A DNA stretch of 40,351 bases from Ruminobacter sp. (GCA_017940385.1 JAGAYS010000010.1:1-40351), one strand, 5' to 3'; shown: positions 28,290 through 37,982, numbered from the stretch's first letter. A program made the numbers and translations. Notes: generated from the letters alone by a model not told the origin.

Positions 28290-29087
28290 ATGATTGTTCT
28301 GGGTGTTGATATCGGCGGTTCAGGCATAAAAGGTGCACTGGTTGATACCGAAAAAGGTGAGCTTGTCAGTGAGAGAATTCGTATTGAAACCCCTCAGCCC
28401 GCGACTCCGGAAGCAGTGGCAAAGACACTGAAGGATCTGGTATCCAGATTTGACTACAGCGGTCCCGTGGGATGCGGTTTTCCCGCCACCGTTCATCACG
28501 GAACGGCTTTTACCGCAGCCAACATTGACAGTACCTGGATAAACACCCCGGCCGAAAGGCTGTTTACCGAAACCACCGGACTGGACTGCTACGTCCTGAA
28601 CGATGCCGATGCCGCAGGCATTGCGGAAGTTGAATTCGGTGCCGGCAGAAACGTTCCCGGCGTGGTCATGATGATTACCATTGGAACCGGTCTCGGTTCC
28701 GCAATATTCGTTGACGGTAAGCTCTTCCCCAACACCGAACTCGGACACCTGATTCTCAATGATGACATTGCCGAGCATTACTGTTCGGATTCGGCAAGAC
28801 AGAGACACGATCTCTCATGGAAGAAATGGGGCAAGCGTTTCAACAAATACCTCCATCGTCTGGAATTTCTCTTCAATCCGGATCTCATCATTCTTGGCGG
28901 CGGAGCCTCAAAGAGCTTTGAAAAGTTTTCTGAAAAGATCGACGTCAGAACAAAGGTTGTTACCGCGGAAACCCTGAATACCGCAGGCATCATAGGCGCC
29001 GCGCTCCATGCCGGCAGATGCTCCGACGCCGGTATCAAACCGAACATGGCTCCGTGTGTCAGCGCAGAGCCGGAAGAAAAAGCATAA
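28290..29087 (+). CDS. ppgK: ROK-family sugar kinase, polyphosphate glucokinase-like
   Basis: 265 residues. An actin-like ATPase fold with the phosphate motif DIGGSGIKGALV, the catalytic LNDADAAG and the adenosine or phosphate motif TIGTGLGSA. ELGHLIL follows, but the zinc-binding CxCGxxGC of ordinary ROK glucokinases is missing. The C-terminal part (LSWKKWG, YLHRLEFLFNPDLIILGGGASK) closely follows actinobacterial polyphosphate/ATP glucokinases, so it probably makes glucose 6-phosphate from polyphosphate or ATP. Donor use cannot be read from sequence. The start at 28290 has AAGGAG 6 bases upstream; an upstream in-frame GTG or ATG extension has none. It ends at a perfect terminator shared with recJ. 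Confidence 0.88.
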   Translation: MIVLGVDIGGSGIKGALVDTEKGELVSERIRIETPQPATPEAVAKTLKDLVSRFDYSGPVGCGFPATVHHGTAFTAANIDSTWINTPAERLFTETTGLDCYVLNDADAAGIAEVEFGAGRNVPGVVMMITIGTGLGSAIFVDGKLFPNTELGHLILNDDIAEHYCSDSARQRHDLSWKKWGKRFNKYLHRLEFLFNPDLIILGGGASKSFEKFSEKIDVRTKVVTAETLNTAGIIGAALHAGRCSDAGIKPNMAPCVSAEPEEKA

Positions 29088-29130
29088 CCTGCCTTCCGCG
29101 GCAGTGCGGAATCAAATAAGAACGTACAAA

Positions 29131-29169
29131 AAGGAAGAAGAGGCATCCGCCTCTTCTTCCTTCTTTATT
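29131..29169. terminator. Bidirectional terminator between ppgK and recJ
   Basis: AAGGAAGAAGAGGC (29131-29144) and GCCTCTTCTTCCTT (29149-29162) form a perfect 14-bp stem with a 4-base loop. CTTTATTT follows on the plus strand and TTTTTG on the minus strand. Confidence 0.93.
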
Positions 29170-29212
29170 TACGGCCAAAGTCCGGCATCACCGCGGCATA
29201 AACGTTACCGAC

Positions 29213-30922
29213 TCAAACCTGTTCCATGTTGCGGATTATCAGCCTTAATCCTGCGTCACTGCTGTTTTTCTGAATGTCAAAACCGAACACGACCCTGACA
29301 TTGCGTACGGCGTAGTTAGGCCATACCTTAACGTCGTGATTGTAGTACATGCCGGACAACACCGTGCCGTCCTCCATCCGCAGTCTGACATTGAGATGTT
29401 TTCCGCCGACCACATACTGGTTTACCAGCTGGAAGACACCGTCAAATACCGGTGACGCAAATTCCGCGCCCCACGGCTGATCAAAAACCAGCACCCTGGC
29501 GAAATCCGACACGAAATAACCGCTTGGAAGTTCCCCGTCGGTTACAATTACCTCATCGGTTCTTTCACTGCTGTAGCGGCAGGAATCAAGAATAAACAGT
29601 TCCTTGAAGGAGGCCAGATGCTCCCTTCTTATGGTCAGACCGCCGGCGCCCTTGTGGCCGCCGAAGGCCTTGAAGATTTCAGGATGATCCTGATTGATTC
29701 TCTTCAGGGCGTCACACACGTGATAACCATCAACACCGCGAACGGATCCCACCAGATAATCCCTGTCAGGAGAATCCGCCATCACCACGGTGGTAAGCCC
29801 GGTAAGATCCTTTATCTTGGCGGCAACTATTCCCATGACACCGATATTAAAGGATGAATTGTATAAAACAAGCGCTTCGGGGAGTTCGGTATCGTATTCC
29901 AGACGAATTTGGGTCAGTGCCGTATTCATCATGTTTGATTCAATGCTGCGGCGATCCGCGTTAAAGCTCTGAAGAAGCCCCGCTCCCACCTTGGCGTCGT
30001 CCTCGTTTTCCGCCAGAAGACATCTGACGCCGTAACTCATTTCCGCCATGCGGCCCGCGGCATTAATGCGCGGACACAGGGAAAACACAATATCGGTGGC
30101 CTTAAAATTCTGACTGCTCAGCCCGCATATTCTGATGAGCTCCGTCATGCCCCTTGTGGTTTTTCCCGCTCTTATCAGTCTGATGCCGTAGTCTGCCATA
30201 AGGCGGTTGTTATAATCCATCGGCACCATGTCGGCAATGGTTCCCAGAGCCACGAAGTCCAGATAGTTGCTGACAACGGGCACCTGTCTGTCCTTAAAGT
30301 AACCGCGTCTGTTGAGTTCCGTTCTGAGGGATGCCACCACATAGAATATAACCCCCACTCCGGCCAGATTCTTTGACGGGAAGGTACAGTGAGGCAGATG
30401 AGGATTCACGATGGCCTGAGCATCGGGAAGCTCGTCACCCGGAATGTGATGATCCGTTATGACCACCTTGATGCCCATGCTTACCGCAAGAGCCACGGCC
30501 TCATTGGCGGAAATGCCGTTGTCCACGGTCACAATCACGTCAACTCTGTTTTCCGCGGCGCGGAGCACGATTGATTCGTTAAGTCCGTATCCGTCATCCT
30601 GTCTGTTTGGTATGTCAAAACTGACGTCGGCGTATCCGATGTCCCGGAAAAAACGCATGGCAAGAGCGGTACTGGTGGCACCGTCGGCGTCATAATCACC
30701 GACAATAAGGATTTTTCTGTTACTTATGACGGCCTCGGCCAGAATGTCAACGGCGCCGGACAGGCCGTGGAGGGATGGACTCAGAATTCTGTTAAGATCA
30801 TAGACGGCCTCGGCCGGGCTGTTTACTCCGCGGCTCCACAGAATTCTTGTCAGGACCGGATCCAGATTCCAGTGGGGCAGATTCTTTAGTTCGGAGTCAG
30901 GGATCCTATGTACAATCTTCAT
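29213..30922 (-). CDS. recJ: Single-stranded-DNA exonuclease RecJ
   Basis: 569 residues (E. coli 577). A 5'-3' ssDNA exonuclease of recombination and mismatch repair. The DHH phosphoesterase motifs are GDYDADGATST (75-85), VTVDNGIS, ITDHHIPG and VNPH. DHHA1 follows with GGHKGAGGLTI, and a C-terminal OB-fold DNA-binding region ends near NMEQV. The start at 30922 fits the family N-terminus, but no clear ribosome site is visible. It is a stand-alone gene here, without the xerD-dsbC-recJ-prfB neighbours of E. coli. Confidence 0.96.
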   Translation of the reverse strand: MKIVHRIPDSELKNLPHWNLDPVLTRILWSRGVNSPAEAVYDLNRILSPSLHGLSGAVDILAEAVISNRKILIVGDYDADGATSTALAMRFFRDIGYADVSFDIPNRQDDGYGLNESIVLRAAENRVDVIVTVDNGISANEAVALAVSMGIKVVITDHHIPGDELPDAQAIVNPHLPHCTFPSKNLAGVGVIFYVVASLRTELNRRGYFKDRQVPVVSNYLDFVALGTIADMVPMDYNNRLMADYGIRLIRAGKTTRGMTELIRICGLSSQNFKATDIVFSLCPRINAAGRMAEMSYGVRCLLAENEDDAKVGAGLLQSFNADRRSIESNMMNTALTQIRLEYDTELPEALVLYNSSFNIGVMGIVAAKIKDLTGLTTVVMADSPDRDYLVGSVRGVDGYHVCDALKRINQDHPEIFKAFGGHKGAGGLTIRREHLASFKELFILDSCRYSSERTDEVIVTDGELPSGYFVSDFARVLVFDQPWGAEFASPVFDGVFQLVNQYVVGGKHLNVRLRMEDGTVLSGMYYNHDVKVWPNYAVRNVRVVFGFDIQKNSSDAGLRLIIRNMEQV

Positions 30923-31178
30923 AATCTAAAAGCGACTCATATCAGGGACGGTAAATCAATGTCAGACCTGCGGGAATTTCAGAAAATATAAGAAAAGCAT
31001 CTTTTTACATTATTTGAACATAAAATGTACGACAAGGATCACAAGTAAGTTATCATATAAATAGATAATATTATTGATATTATATAATTTCAACATCCCA
31101 ATTTATATAATAACTAAAATAATTCTTCAAATTTTTCGTTTATTCTCGCTTTTTTAGGTATTATATATGATATAGGTC

Positions 31179-32627
31179 ATGTTTTTCAGATTTTTATCAA
31201 TGCAAGTTGAAATAAATAATCGTTCCCTTTTTATAATTCTGCCGATACTCTTCTGCACTGTGGCTCAGCTCACCGGTGTCGGTTTTCTTCTGCCTGACGG
31301 AAACGGTCATTTTCTCACTGCGGCAGTTCCGTGCCTTTTTGCCCTCGGACTTGCGCTGGTTATCCCGTCAAGCAACCGTTCATGGCTTGTAATCGGTACG
31401 TGTGCCTCCTTTTTTCTGATATACAAACTGCTGCATCTGCTTCAGCCCGATTATGCCTACTCATCACTTGTGGCGGCATTTCTGGGACCGCTGACCACGG
31501 CGCTCCTGCATCCGCACAGCCATAAAAAAATCACGCTGACTGCAAAAATACTCAACAGAACAATCACCTTCATCATACTGATGATACTTAGCTGCGTTCT
31601 GTGCTTTCTGTCGTCCTCACTGTATGAGAACATTCAGACATCCATAAACAACCTGTACATGAGTCACATCTATAACGACAGTTACTCATTCATATACGGG
31701 ATTATCTATCAGTTCTGCGAAACGTTCGGGTTCGGTAACTTCATTCTGGAAATCAGACACCTTATCGTGGATACCGGCGTGTCTCAGAGTTTCTACAGCA
31801 CCACGACGGCCATTTTCACCACCGGTCTTCCGGGAATTTTCCTGGCGCTTACCGTGGCACAGAACAAGCGAAAGAAGCTCCATTACCTGATTCTTACGCT
31901 GCTGGCGGTGGCAAGTTCCACCACCGGCTACAGCATCAGCATGCTTCTCATCTGTCTGCTGTGGATGCAGCCGTCCCTTTTCGGGCTGTACCTCATCAAC
32001 TGCGTTTTCTATTACATCATCGGCTACCAGATAGCCTTTGAGCCGCAGAACATAAGCAGGGCTTTCTATAACCCTAATCTCGATCTCGGACAGATAAACC
32101 TCGGAGACATGAAATTCATTCTGTACGCCCTGTTTATCTTCCTGTGCAACTTCATGACCTCAACGGCAGTGCTTAAGGAAAAGCAGCGCTATACCCAGAA
32201 TACCGGTCAGATTATCCGCGTAAAACCGCTCATCATTGACATACTGTCCGATCTGGGTACACAGGACTACAGTCTGAAATCAATTACCATACTCAAGGCA
32301 CTCGGCGGTTTTGACAACATCATTCATGCCACCAGACACGATGCCACGATTACTTTTACGGTACGGGATCTTTATGTCATAGACATGGACACGCTTAACA
32401 GCAACGGTTCCGCAACCAGGTACACGGACGGTCTCAACAAGTGTGTCTCATACACCATGCGTGACAATACCAATGACATCTACGACAACATATTAAGCAT
32501 TGCCACGCACAATCTGACCGACATTACCAGCGAATACCACATGATTGAACCGTACTCAATTGAAAGAAGCAGATTCAAGAATCTGTATACCTGTAAGGAA
32601 GAAATAAATGCCATGGATTCAAATTAA
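31179..32627 (+). CDS. Degenerate PTS EIICB-like membrane protein
   Basis: 482 residues. The N-terminal about 350 residues are hydrophobic with some 9-10 membrane segments and resemble the EIIC domain of glucose/GlcNAc-type phosphotransferase permeases ([13 protein letters not shown] near the start, [20 protein letters not shown] in the position of the EIIC GLPA..A segment). The conserved TGITEPIEF motif is only TTGYSISML, so the sugar-binding Glu is missing. Residues about 370-440 look like EIIB ([10 protein letters not shown]...TFTVRD), but the phospho-Cys position holds His387. It is probably not an active transporter and may be a sensor or regulator. The start is uncertain: ATG at 31179 or 31200, both with weak ribosome sites. 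The end overlaps prmA by 20 bases, which suggests coupling. Confidence 0.7.
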   Translation: MFFRFLSMQVEINNRSLFIILPILFCTVAQLTGVGFLLPDGNGHFLTAAVPCLFALGLALVIPSSNRSWLVIGTCASFFLIYKLLHLLQPDYAYSSLVAAFLGPLTTALLHPHSHKKITLTAKILNRTITFIILMILSCVLCFLSSSLYENIQTSINNLYMSHIYNDSYSFIYGIIYQFCETFGFGNFILEIRHLIVDTGVSQSFYSTTTAIFTTGLPGIFLALTVAQNKRKKLHYLILTLLAVASSTTGYSISMLLICLLWMQPSLFGLYLINCVFYYIIGYQIAFEPQNISRAFYNPNLDLGQINLGDMKFILYALFIFLCNFMTSTAVLKEKQRYTQNTGQIIRVKPLIIDILSDLGTQDYSLKSITILKALGGFDNIIHATRHDATITFTVRDLYVIDMDTLNSNGSATRYTDGLNKCVSYTMRDNTNDIYDNILSIATHNLTDITSEYHMIEPYSIERSRFKNLYTCKEEINAMDSN

Positions 32628-33483
32628 ACTGGGAACTACCGATAAGAAGGCGGAAAAAATCGCCGGTATGTTATCCGGTTTCGGAGCTGCGAGCGTTACC
32701 TATATGGATACCATAGATAATCCAGTATACGAGCCTCTTCCGGGAGAAACCAAGCTGTGGACAAACACCACCGTAATCGGCCTTTTTGACGCCGATACGG
32801 ATACCCGTCGCATTATCGACTTTTTCTACGAACACTTCGGGGACAAGATAACCTACAAGGTTGAACAGCTTGAAGACAAGGACTGGGTACGTGAGTGGAT
32901 GGATAACTTCCATCCGATTAAATGCGGTGAACGTCTGTGGATCTGCCCGAGCTGGTGCGATATTCCGGATCCTTCCGCTGTCAACGTCATGCTTGATCCG
33001 GGACTGGCATTCGGTACCGGTACCCACCCTACCACCTTCCTGTGCCTGTCATGGCTCGACAGTCTGGATCTTAACGGCAGAAACATCATCGACTTCGGCT
33101 GCGGTTCGGGAATTCTGGCAGTGAGCGCCCTTAAGCTCGGTGCCGCCTGCGCCACCGGCATAGACATAGATCCTCAGGCAATCGAAGCCAGCACCGAAAA
33201 CGCCTCAAGAAACGGCGTAAGCGACAGACTTAAGCTGTACCTGCCTCAGGAACAGCCTGAAAATCTGAAGGCTGATTTTCTGGTAGCCAACATTCTTGCC
33301 GGCCCGTTAAGAGAACTTGCCCCTGCCATAGCGTCAATGGTAAATCCTGGCGGTCTGTTTGCCATCAGCGGCATTATTGAAAACCAGTGTCAGGAACTGA
33401 TGGAGATCTACAGTCAGTGGTTTGATCTTGACGAACCGGTATTTAAGGATGAATGGTGCCGCATCACCGGCAGAAAAAAATAA
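32608..33483 (+). CDS. prmA: Ribosomal protein L11 methyltransferase
   Basis: 291 residues (E. coli 293). It trimethylates several amino groups of L11 with S-adenosylmethionine. The N-terminal substrate-binding domain starts [16 protein letters not shown], and [20 protein letters not shown] follows the linker. The methyltransferase core has [25 protein letters not shown] (SAM-binding) and NILAGPL (catalytic region). The start has AAGGAAG 6 bases upstream and lies inside the end of the EIICB-like gene. fis follows, but dusB, usually between prmA and fis, is missing. Confidence 0.97.
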   Translation: MPWIQIKLGTTDKKAEKIAGMLSGFGAASVTYMDTIDNPVYEPLPGETKLWTNTTVIGLFDADTDTRRIIDFFYEHFGDKITYKVEQLEDKDWVREWMDNFHPIKCGERLWICPSWCDIPDPSAVNVMLDPGLAFGTGTHPTTFLCLSWLDSLDLNGRNIIDFGCGSGILAVSALKLGAACATGIDIDPQAIEASTENASRNGVSDRLKLYLPQEQPENLKADFLVANILAGPLRELAPAIASMVNPGGLFAISGIIENQCQELMEIYSQWFDLDEPVFKDEWCRITGRKK

Positions 33484-33601
33484 TTTTAAATTTCAAGTTA
33501 TTTTTTTTATAAATTTACGTTCGTAATCAAAAATTACACTTTAAAATTTGTTTAAAAAATAATAATATATGCCCTCGTCAGTTTATATTGTTTAACCAGT
33601 G

Positions 33602-33644
33602 CTGCAGATACACCCTTATGCGTGCGTAATTTCTTTGTCTGCAG
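33602..33644 (+). promoter_or_regulatory. Hairpin in the fis leader
   Basis: CTGCAGA (33602-33608) pairs with TCTGCAG (33638-33644). Inside it TTATG-CGTG-CGTAA can form a second short stem. The outer stem is followed by TATTTTTAT, so the structure could act as an attenuator about 30 bases before the fis start. This is visible in sequence; its role is inferred. Confidence 0.45.
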
Positions 33645-33674
33645 TATTTTTATATTATCGTTGCAAGGTTTGAA

Positions 33675-33971
33675 ATGTTAAATATCAATAATAAAATGAA
33701 TCCTCAGAGAACCATGACTTCAGAAGAAGTTCAGGCTGTACCACAGAAACCTTTATATGAATCAGTTTTAACTTCAGTGAACAACTTCCTTAACAATCCT
33801 GCCAATGCAGACACCACTGACCTTTATGAAATCGTGTTAAGTGAAGTTGAACGTCCGCTTCTTGACAGAGTGATGCAGTTCGTTCACGGCAATCAGACCA
33901 AGGCTGCAAAGATGATGGGCATCAACCGCGGTACCCTTCGCAAGAAGCTCAAGAAGTACAGCTTAAGCTAA
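33675..33971 (+). CDS. fis: Nucleoid protein and regulator Fis
   Basis: 98 residues, same length as E. coli Fis. It bends DNA, activates rRNA and tRNA promoters and stimulates site-specific inversion. The C-terminal helix-turn-helix is essentially identical to E. coli ([20 protein letters not shown]), preceded by [16 protein letters not shown]. The N-terminal arm is less alike, as is usual outside enterics. It has its own 190-base AT-rich upstream region with a leader hairpin, is not preceded by dusB, and is followed by a very strong terminator. Confidence 0.97.
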   Translation: MLNINNKMNPQRTMTSEEVQAVPQKPLYESVLTSVNNFLNNPANADTTDLYEIVLSEVERPLLDRVMQFVHGNQTKAAKMMGINRGTLRKKLKKYSLS

Positions 33972-33996
33972 TACGCAGGCTTAGACGTTAACATAC

Positions 33997-34043
33997 AGGA
34001 AGACCCGTTATCGCGGAGACGATAACGGGTCTTCCTTTCTTTT
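33997..34043 (+). terminator. fis terminator
   Basis: A 17-bp perfect stem, 33997-34013 with 34020-34036 (core GACCCGTTATC), with a 6-base loop, followed by TTCTTTT. Confidence 0.95.
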
Positions 34044-34120
34044 ACGGCAAAAAGACGGGAGAGGCCATACGTAAACCGCCGTCAGGCCTAATTTTTAATG
34101 CAGAAACACTACGCCTGGGC

Positions 34121-34126
34121 TATAAT
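34121..34126 (+). promoter_or_regulatory. -10 element of the ATPase-helicase pair
   Basis: A perfect TATAAT 40 bases before the ATPase start. The -35 at 17 bases upstream (ATGCAG) is poor. CAGGC (34083-34087) and GCCTG (34113-34117) form an interrupted inverted repeat around the -35 region, which might be an operator. Confidence 0.5.
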
Positions 34127-34165
34127 GAAATGATCGATTGGGAAATATAACAGGACAATACATAA

Positions 34166-35515
34166 ATGGCAGTAAAACTGAGACCTCGCGAAAGAGAATC
34201 CATTATTCAGTCATTACGTTCAGGCGTAACTCCCCGTACCGGCCTGCAGTTCATTCAGGTAGGCAGAGTCAAAGAAATTGAATCAATGATTCATGATCTG
34301 GATCTGGTTGCCAACGAAGGCAGCACATTCAAACTCGTTATCGGCGACTTCGGTGCCGGTAAAAGCTTCTTTCTTCAGCTCGTACGCAGTATTGCTCATG
34401 AAAAAGGCCTGGTGACCATGAATGCCGATCTGTCTCCCGACAGACGTCTCCAGTCGTCCAAAGGTCAGGCTCTCAATCTCTATCAGGAATTAAGCAGAAA
34501 CATGTCAACCAGAGCCAAGCCTGACGGCAACGCCCTTAATTCCGTCGTTGAAAAATTCATAACCCTGGCCAGAACCAGGGCTGAGGAAACCGGCACGGAA
34601 TGTACCGAGGTCATCAAAAAACTTTTAAAACCTCTTAACGACATGGTCGGCGGTTTTGACTTTACGCTGGTAATCATGTCCTACTGGAAAGGCTTCAATG
34701 AAGGAAGCAACTACCTCATCGACTGCGCCAACAAATGGCTCCGCGGTGAATACCACAGCCGTCTTGAAGCCCGTCAGGATCTCGGAGTAAGAACCATAAT
34801 TGATGATTCCTCCGTTTATGATTTCTACAAATTATTAAGCACCTTTGTTCAGATTGCCGGATACCGCGGACTGCTCATTCTTATGGATGAGATGGTAAAC
34901 CTCTATAAAATCCACAACCTCCGTTCCCGTGAAGCCAATTACGAACAGATTCTGCGCATCATCAACGACTGTCTGCAGGGTAACGTACGCGGCCTCGGTT
35001 TTGTCATGGGCGGAACCGTGGACTTTCTCGAAGACCCGCGCAAGGGACTATACAGTTACGAGGCACTGCATTCAAGACTTGCCGCTAACGTATTTGCCAA
35101 GGCTGCCGGAGTCAATGATCTCAGCGGTCCGGTAATGAGACTGAACAATCTAACCCCGGAAGAGCTCTATGTTCTTCTGCACAACATCCGCAACATCTTT
35201 GCCTACTACAACGAAGACAGCTATCTGGTGCCTGACGAGGCCCTGTCAAAATTCCTGAGCCACTGTTCTTCCCGTATCGGCGAAGCTTATTTCAAAACTC
35301 CAAGAAACACCATAAAGGCATTTGTGGATCTGCTGTCCATTCTGGAACAGAATCCGGAACTCAAATGGGCTGATCTTCTGAAGGACATTAACATTAACCG
35401 CGAAGAGGAAGACACGTTTCTGAGTTTCGATGATGATGCGGGCTCCGCTGACGGCAGTACCGACGGCGGCGTTTCCGGTAACGATGAAGACGAACTGGTA
35501 AGTTTCAAACTCTGA
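34166..35515 (+). CDS. P-loop ATPase, DUF2791/BrxD-like
   Basis: 449 residues. Walker A is GDFGAGKS (60-67) and Walker B LLILMDE (about 236-242). The N-terminus has LRSGVTP, TGLQFIQVGR and the FKLVIGDFGAGKSFFL core typical of the DUF2791 (BREX BrxD-like) family, and the region after Walker B (NDCLQGNVRGLGFVMGGTVDFLED) also matches. The last 35 residues form an acidic Asp/Gly-rich tail. Known relatives work next to an Lhr-like helicase in BREX type 2, in Shango-type (TerB-ATPase-helicase) and related loci; here the helicase is next, 81 bases away. The start at 34166 has AGGA 10 bases upstream. GC and codon use look like the neighbours, so there is no sign of recent transfer. Confidence 0.85.
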   Translation: MAVKLRPRERESIIQSLRSGVTPRTGLQFIQVGRVKEIESMIHDLDLVANEGSTFKLVIGDFGAGKSFFLQLVRSIAHEKGLVTMNADLSPDRRLQSSKGQALNLYQELSRNMSTRAKPDGNALNSVVEKFITLARTRAEETGTECTEVIKKLLKPLNDMVGGFDFTLVIMSYWKGFNEGSNYLIDCANKWLRGEYHSRLEARQDLGVRTIIDDSSVYDFYKLLSTFVQIAGYRGLLILMDEMVNLYKIHNLRSREANYEQILRIINDCLQGNVRGLGFVMGGTVDFLEDPRKGLYSYEALHSRLAANVFAKAAGVNDLSGPVMRLNNLTPEELYVLLHNIRNIFAYYNEDSYLVPDEALSKFLSHCSSRIGEAYFKTPRNTIKAFVDLLSILEQNPELKWADLLKDININREEEDTFLSFDDDAGSADGSTDGGVSGNDEDELVSFKL

Positions 35516-35596
35516 TAACACAAAGGGAAGCGGTTGCCGTCTCCGACGGTGACGCCTTCCCCTCTCACAAATGAAACGGCAAAGGGCATTGACGTT

Positions 35597-37870
35597 ATGA
35601 CTCAGAAATCAAATTCAGAGATGCTTCACCCCCTCATAATAAGGTATCTGCATCATCTGGGATGGAAACAGCTTAATGAAATACAGGAACAGTCCATTCC
35701 GCTGATTCTTGAAAACAAATCTGACGTGATCATCAGCGCGGCCACGGCAAGCGGCAAAACGGAAGCCGCCTTTCTGCCGGTATGCACCTCTATTCTCAAC
35801 GACAGTCCTTCCGGAATAGCCGCCATATACATCAGTCCGCTGAAGGCCCTTATCAACGACCAATTTAAACGCATAGAGGCCATGGGTGATTTTGTGGGCA
35901 TCAAGGTAACCCCGTGGCACGGAGACATAAACACCCACGTTAAGGCCAAAACCATTCAGGAACCGTCAGGCATTCTGCTCATAACGCCTGAATCACTTGA
36001 ATCCCTGCTGATAAACTACTCCACATGGTACCGTAAATATCTTAAGGATTTAAGATACATCATCATTGATGAGTTTCATGCCTTCATCGGTGTGGAGAGA
36101 GGTTATCAGCTGCTGAGTCAGATGCACAGACTTGAGGTGGTCCTTAAAAAACGAATAACCCGCATAGCACTGAGCGCCACCCTGAACGACATTGAATCAG
36201 CCGGCCGCTGGCTGCGTTCAGCCCCGAACTCCAGACCGCACATAGTTGAAAGCGGAACAGGCAATAAAAAGCTTCTTCTGCAGCTGCGCGGCTACGATCG
36301 CATGACTGACGCTTCGGACCGCGGGGGCTCCGGCAGGCCTTTCCGCTACGATGCCGTAGCCGCCGACCTTTTCAGGCTGCTCCGCGGAACCACAAATCTG
36401 ATTTTTGCAAACAGTCGCGGAAAGACCGAATATCTGGCAACAATCATGGACAGGATATCCACGGACAACAATCTGCCCGTTGAATTCTTCCCTCACCACA
36501 GTTCACTGTCCAAAGATCTGAGGGAAAGACTTGAAAACCGCCTTAAATCCGCGAACCTGCCAACCACGGCAATATGCACCCAGACACTGGAACTGGGCAT
36601 TGACATAGGTGACGTGGTTTCGATAGCGCAGGTTGATGCCCCGTCTTCAGTTGCGGGACTCAGACAGAGAATCGGACGTTCCGGACGAAGGGACAGAGCC
36701 GCGGTGCTGCGTCTTTTCATAAGCGAACTCAGCCCGTATACAGACACCTCTCACACGCTTGAAACCAGACTGAGGGATGAAACATTTCTGTCAACGGCCC
36801 TGCTGGAACTCATGCTTAACAACTGGTATGAACCGCCGGCAACACACGAATACGCCATGTCAACGCTGATTCAGCAGATTCTGAGCGTAATCTCCGAAAC
36901 CGGAAGCATCAAGGCACTCAGCCTGTGGAAGCTGCTGTGCCAGACCGGACCGTTCTCACTGATCACCCCGAAGATATTTGCCCTGATCCTGAAATCTCTC
37001 GGTGAAAACGACCTCATTACCCAGATGCGGGACGGAAACCTTATTCTTGGTCTTACCGGTGAGAAGGTTGTTTCAAAGTTCAGCTTCTACAGTTCATTTA
37101 AGGTTCAGGAAGAATATACCATCGATTTTAACGGCTCCAACATAGGCACAGTTCCCCTGAATCAGCCTTTAAGTCTCGGGGATTCATTCCTTTTTGCCGG
37201 AAAAGGCTGGCAGGTTATCTTCTTCAACAGTGAAAAACGGCAGATATCGGTCAAGCCTTATAAGGACAAGGCCAACCCGATAGTAATGGACGGCAGGCCG
37301 AGCAGGATACATGACGGCATACGTGAAAAGATGTATGAACTGTACTGCGGTAACGGCATTCCTGCCTATCTCAACAAAACGGCAGCCAGACATTTTCTCG
37401 AAGGCAGGGAACTGTTCAGGGAACTGGGGCTTAAAGACAATAAATACATAATGGGGATGGACGGACTTTACATCTTCCCGTGGAAGGGAGATAAAATCAT
37501 GAACACCATAGTGCAGATCCTTAAGCACTACAGAATTCAGGCCAAAAAGATCAGCAGCTACATTCTGCTCCCAGGACTGTCAACCATTACTTACAAACAG
37601 GTGGTCAAAACCATACTGGAGTCCCCAAGACTCAGCGAGGAAGAGCTTGCTGCCAAAATCAGCAACCTGGAATACGACAAGTATGACAAATACCTCAGCA
37701 AGGATCTTAAGTGTCTGCAGTACGGCTACCGTAACTTTGACATAGACGGGGCAATGAGTTTCTTCGAAAGTGCCCTTACGTCCAAAACTCCGTTTAATCC
37801 GGCAAATAACGCCGCCTACAATATCTGCAGTGACACGTCACAATCCTTTGAACACCTGACCACGGCGTGA
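35597..37870 (+). CDS. Lhr/BrxHI-like superfamily 2 helicase
   Basis: 757 residues from the chosen start. The helicase core has the Q motif (LNEIQEQSIP), motif I ATASGKT (49-55), Ib TPESLE, motif II DEFH (158-161), III SAT (193-195), V TLELGIDIGDV and VI QRIGRSGRRD (about 357-366). The remaining 390 residues resemble the Lhr-type winged-helix and C-terminal region. Cysteine clusters of DUF1998 are not seen. It is the usual partner of DUF2791 ATPases. The start is taken at ATG 35597 (AAAGGG upstream); a TTG at 35534 is in frame and would add 21 low-complexity residues. It is co-transcribed with the ATPase and followed by a strong terminator. Confidence 0.87.
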   Translation: MTQKSNSEMLHPLIIRYLHHLGWKQLNEIQEQSIPLILENKSDVIISAATASGKTEAAFLPVCTSILNDSPSGIAAIYISPLKALINDQFKRIEAMGDFVGIKVTPWHGDINTHVKAKTIQEPSGILLITPESLESLLINYSTWYRKYLKDLRYIIIDEFHAFIGVERGYQLLSQMHRLEVVLKKRITRIALSATLNDIESAGRWLRSAPNSRPHIVESGTGNKKLLLQLRGYDRMTDASDRGGSGRPFRYDAVAADLFRLLRGTTNLIFANSRGKTEYLATIMDRISTDNNLPVEFFPHHSSLSKDLRERLENRLKSANLPTTAICTQTLELGIDIGDVVSIAQVDAPSSVAGLRQRIGRSGRRDRAAVLRLFISELSPYTDTSHTLETRLRDETFLSTALLELMLNNWYEPPATHEYAMSTLIQQILSVISETGSIKALSLWKLLCQTGPFSLITPKIFALILKSLGENDLITQMRDGNLILGLTGEKVVSKFSFYSSFKVQEEYTIDFNGSNIGTVPLNQPLSLGDSFLFAGKGWQVIFFNSEKRQISVKPYKDKANPIVMDGRPSRIHDGIREKMYELYCGNGIPAYLNKTAARHFLEGRELFRELGLKDNKYIMGMDGLYIFPWKGDKIMNTIVQILKHYRIQAKKISSYILLPGLSTITYKQVVKTILESPRLSEEELAAKISNLEYDKYDKYLSKDLKCLQYGYRNFDIDGAMSFFESALTSKTPFNPANNAAYNICSDTSQSFEHLTTA

Positions 37871-37940
37871 TACGCGACGGTTATCCCCCCCGGAAAAAAA
37901 CTCAGACTGTTTCAGGAACATGACAGTAAACTGACATAAA

Positions 37941-37982
37941 TAAAGGACAAAAGTCCTCACGACTTTTGTCCTTTATTCTTTC
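37941..37982. terminator. Terminator between helicase and pgpA
   Basis: TAAAGGACAAAAGTC (37941-37955) and GACTTTTGTCCTTTA (37961-37975) form a 15-bp stem with a 5-base loop, then TTCTTTCC. The minus side also continues with TTTATG, so it may serve pgpA as well. Confidence 0.88.

Noticed and set aside
33623-33630. GCGTAATT in the fis leader matching the WYL-operator repeat
   Set aside because: An 8-base match is expected about once by chance in a window of this size, and the paired arrangement is missing.
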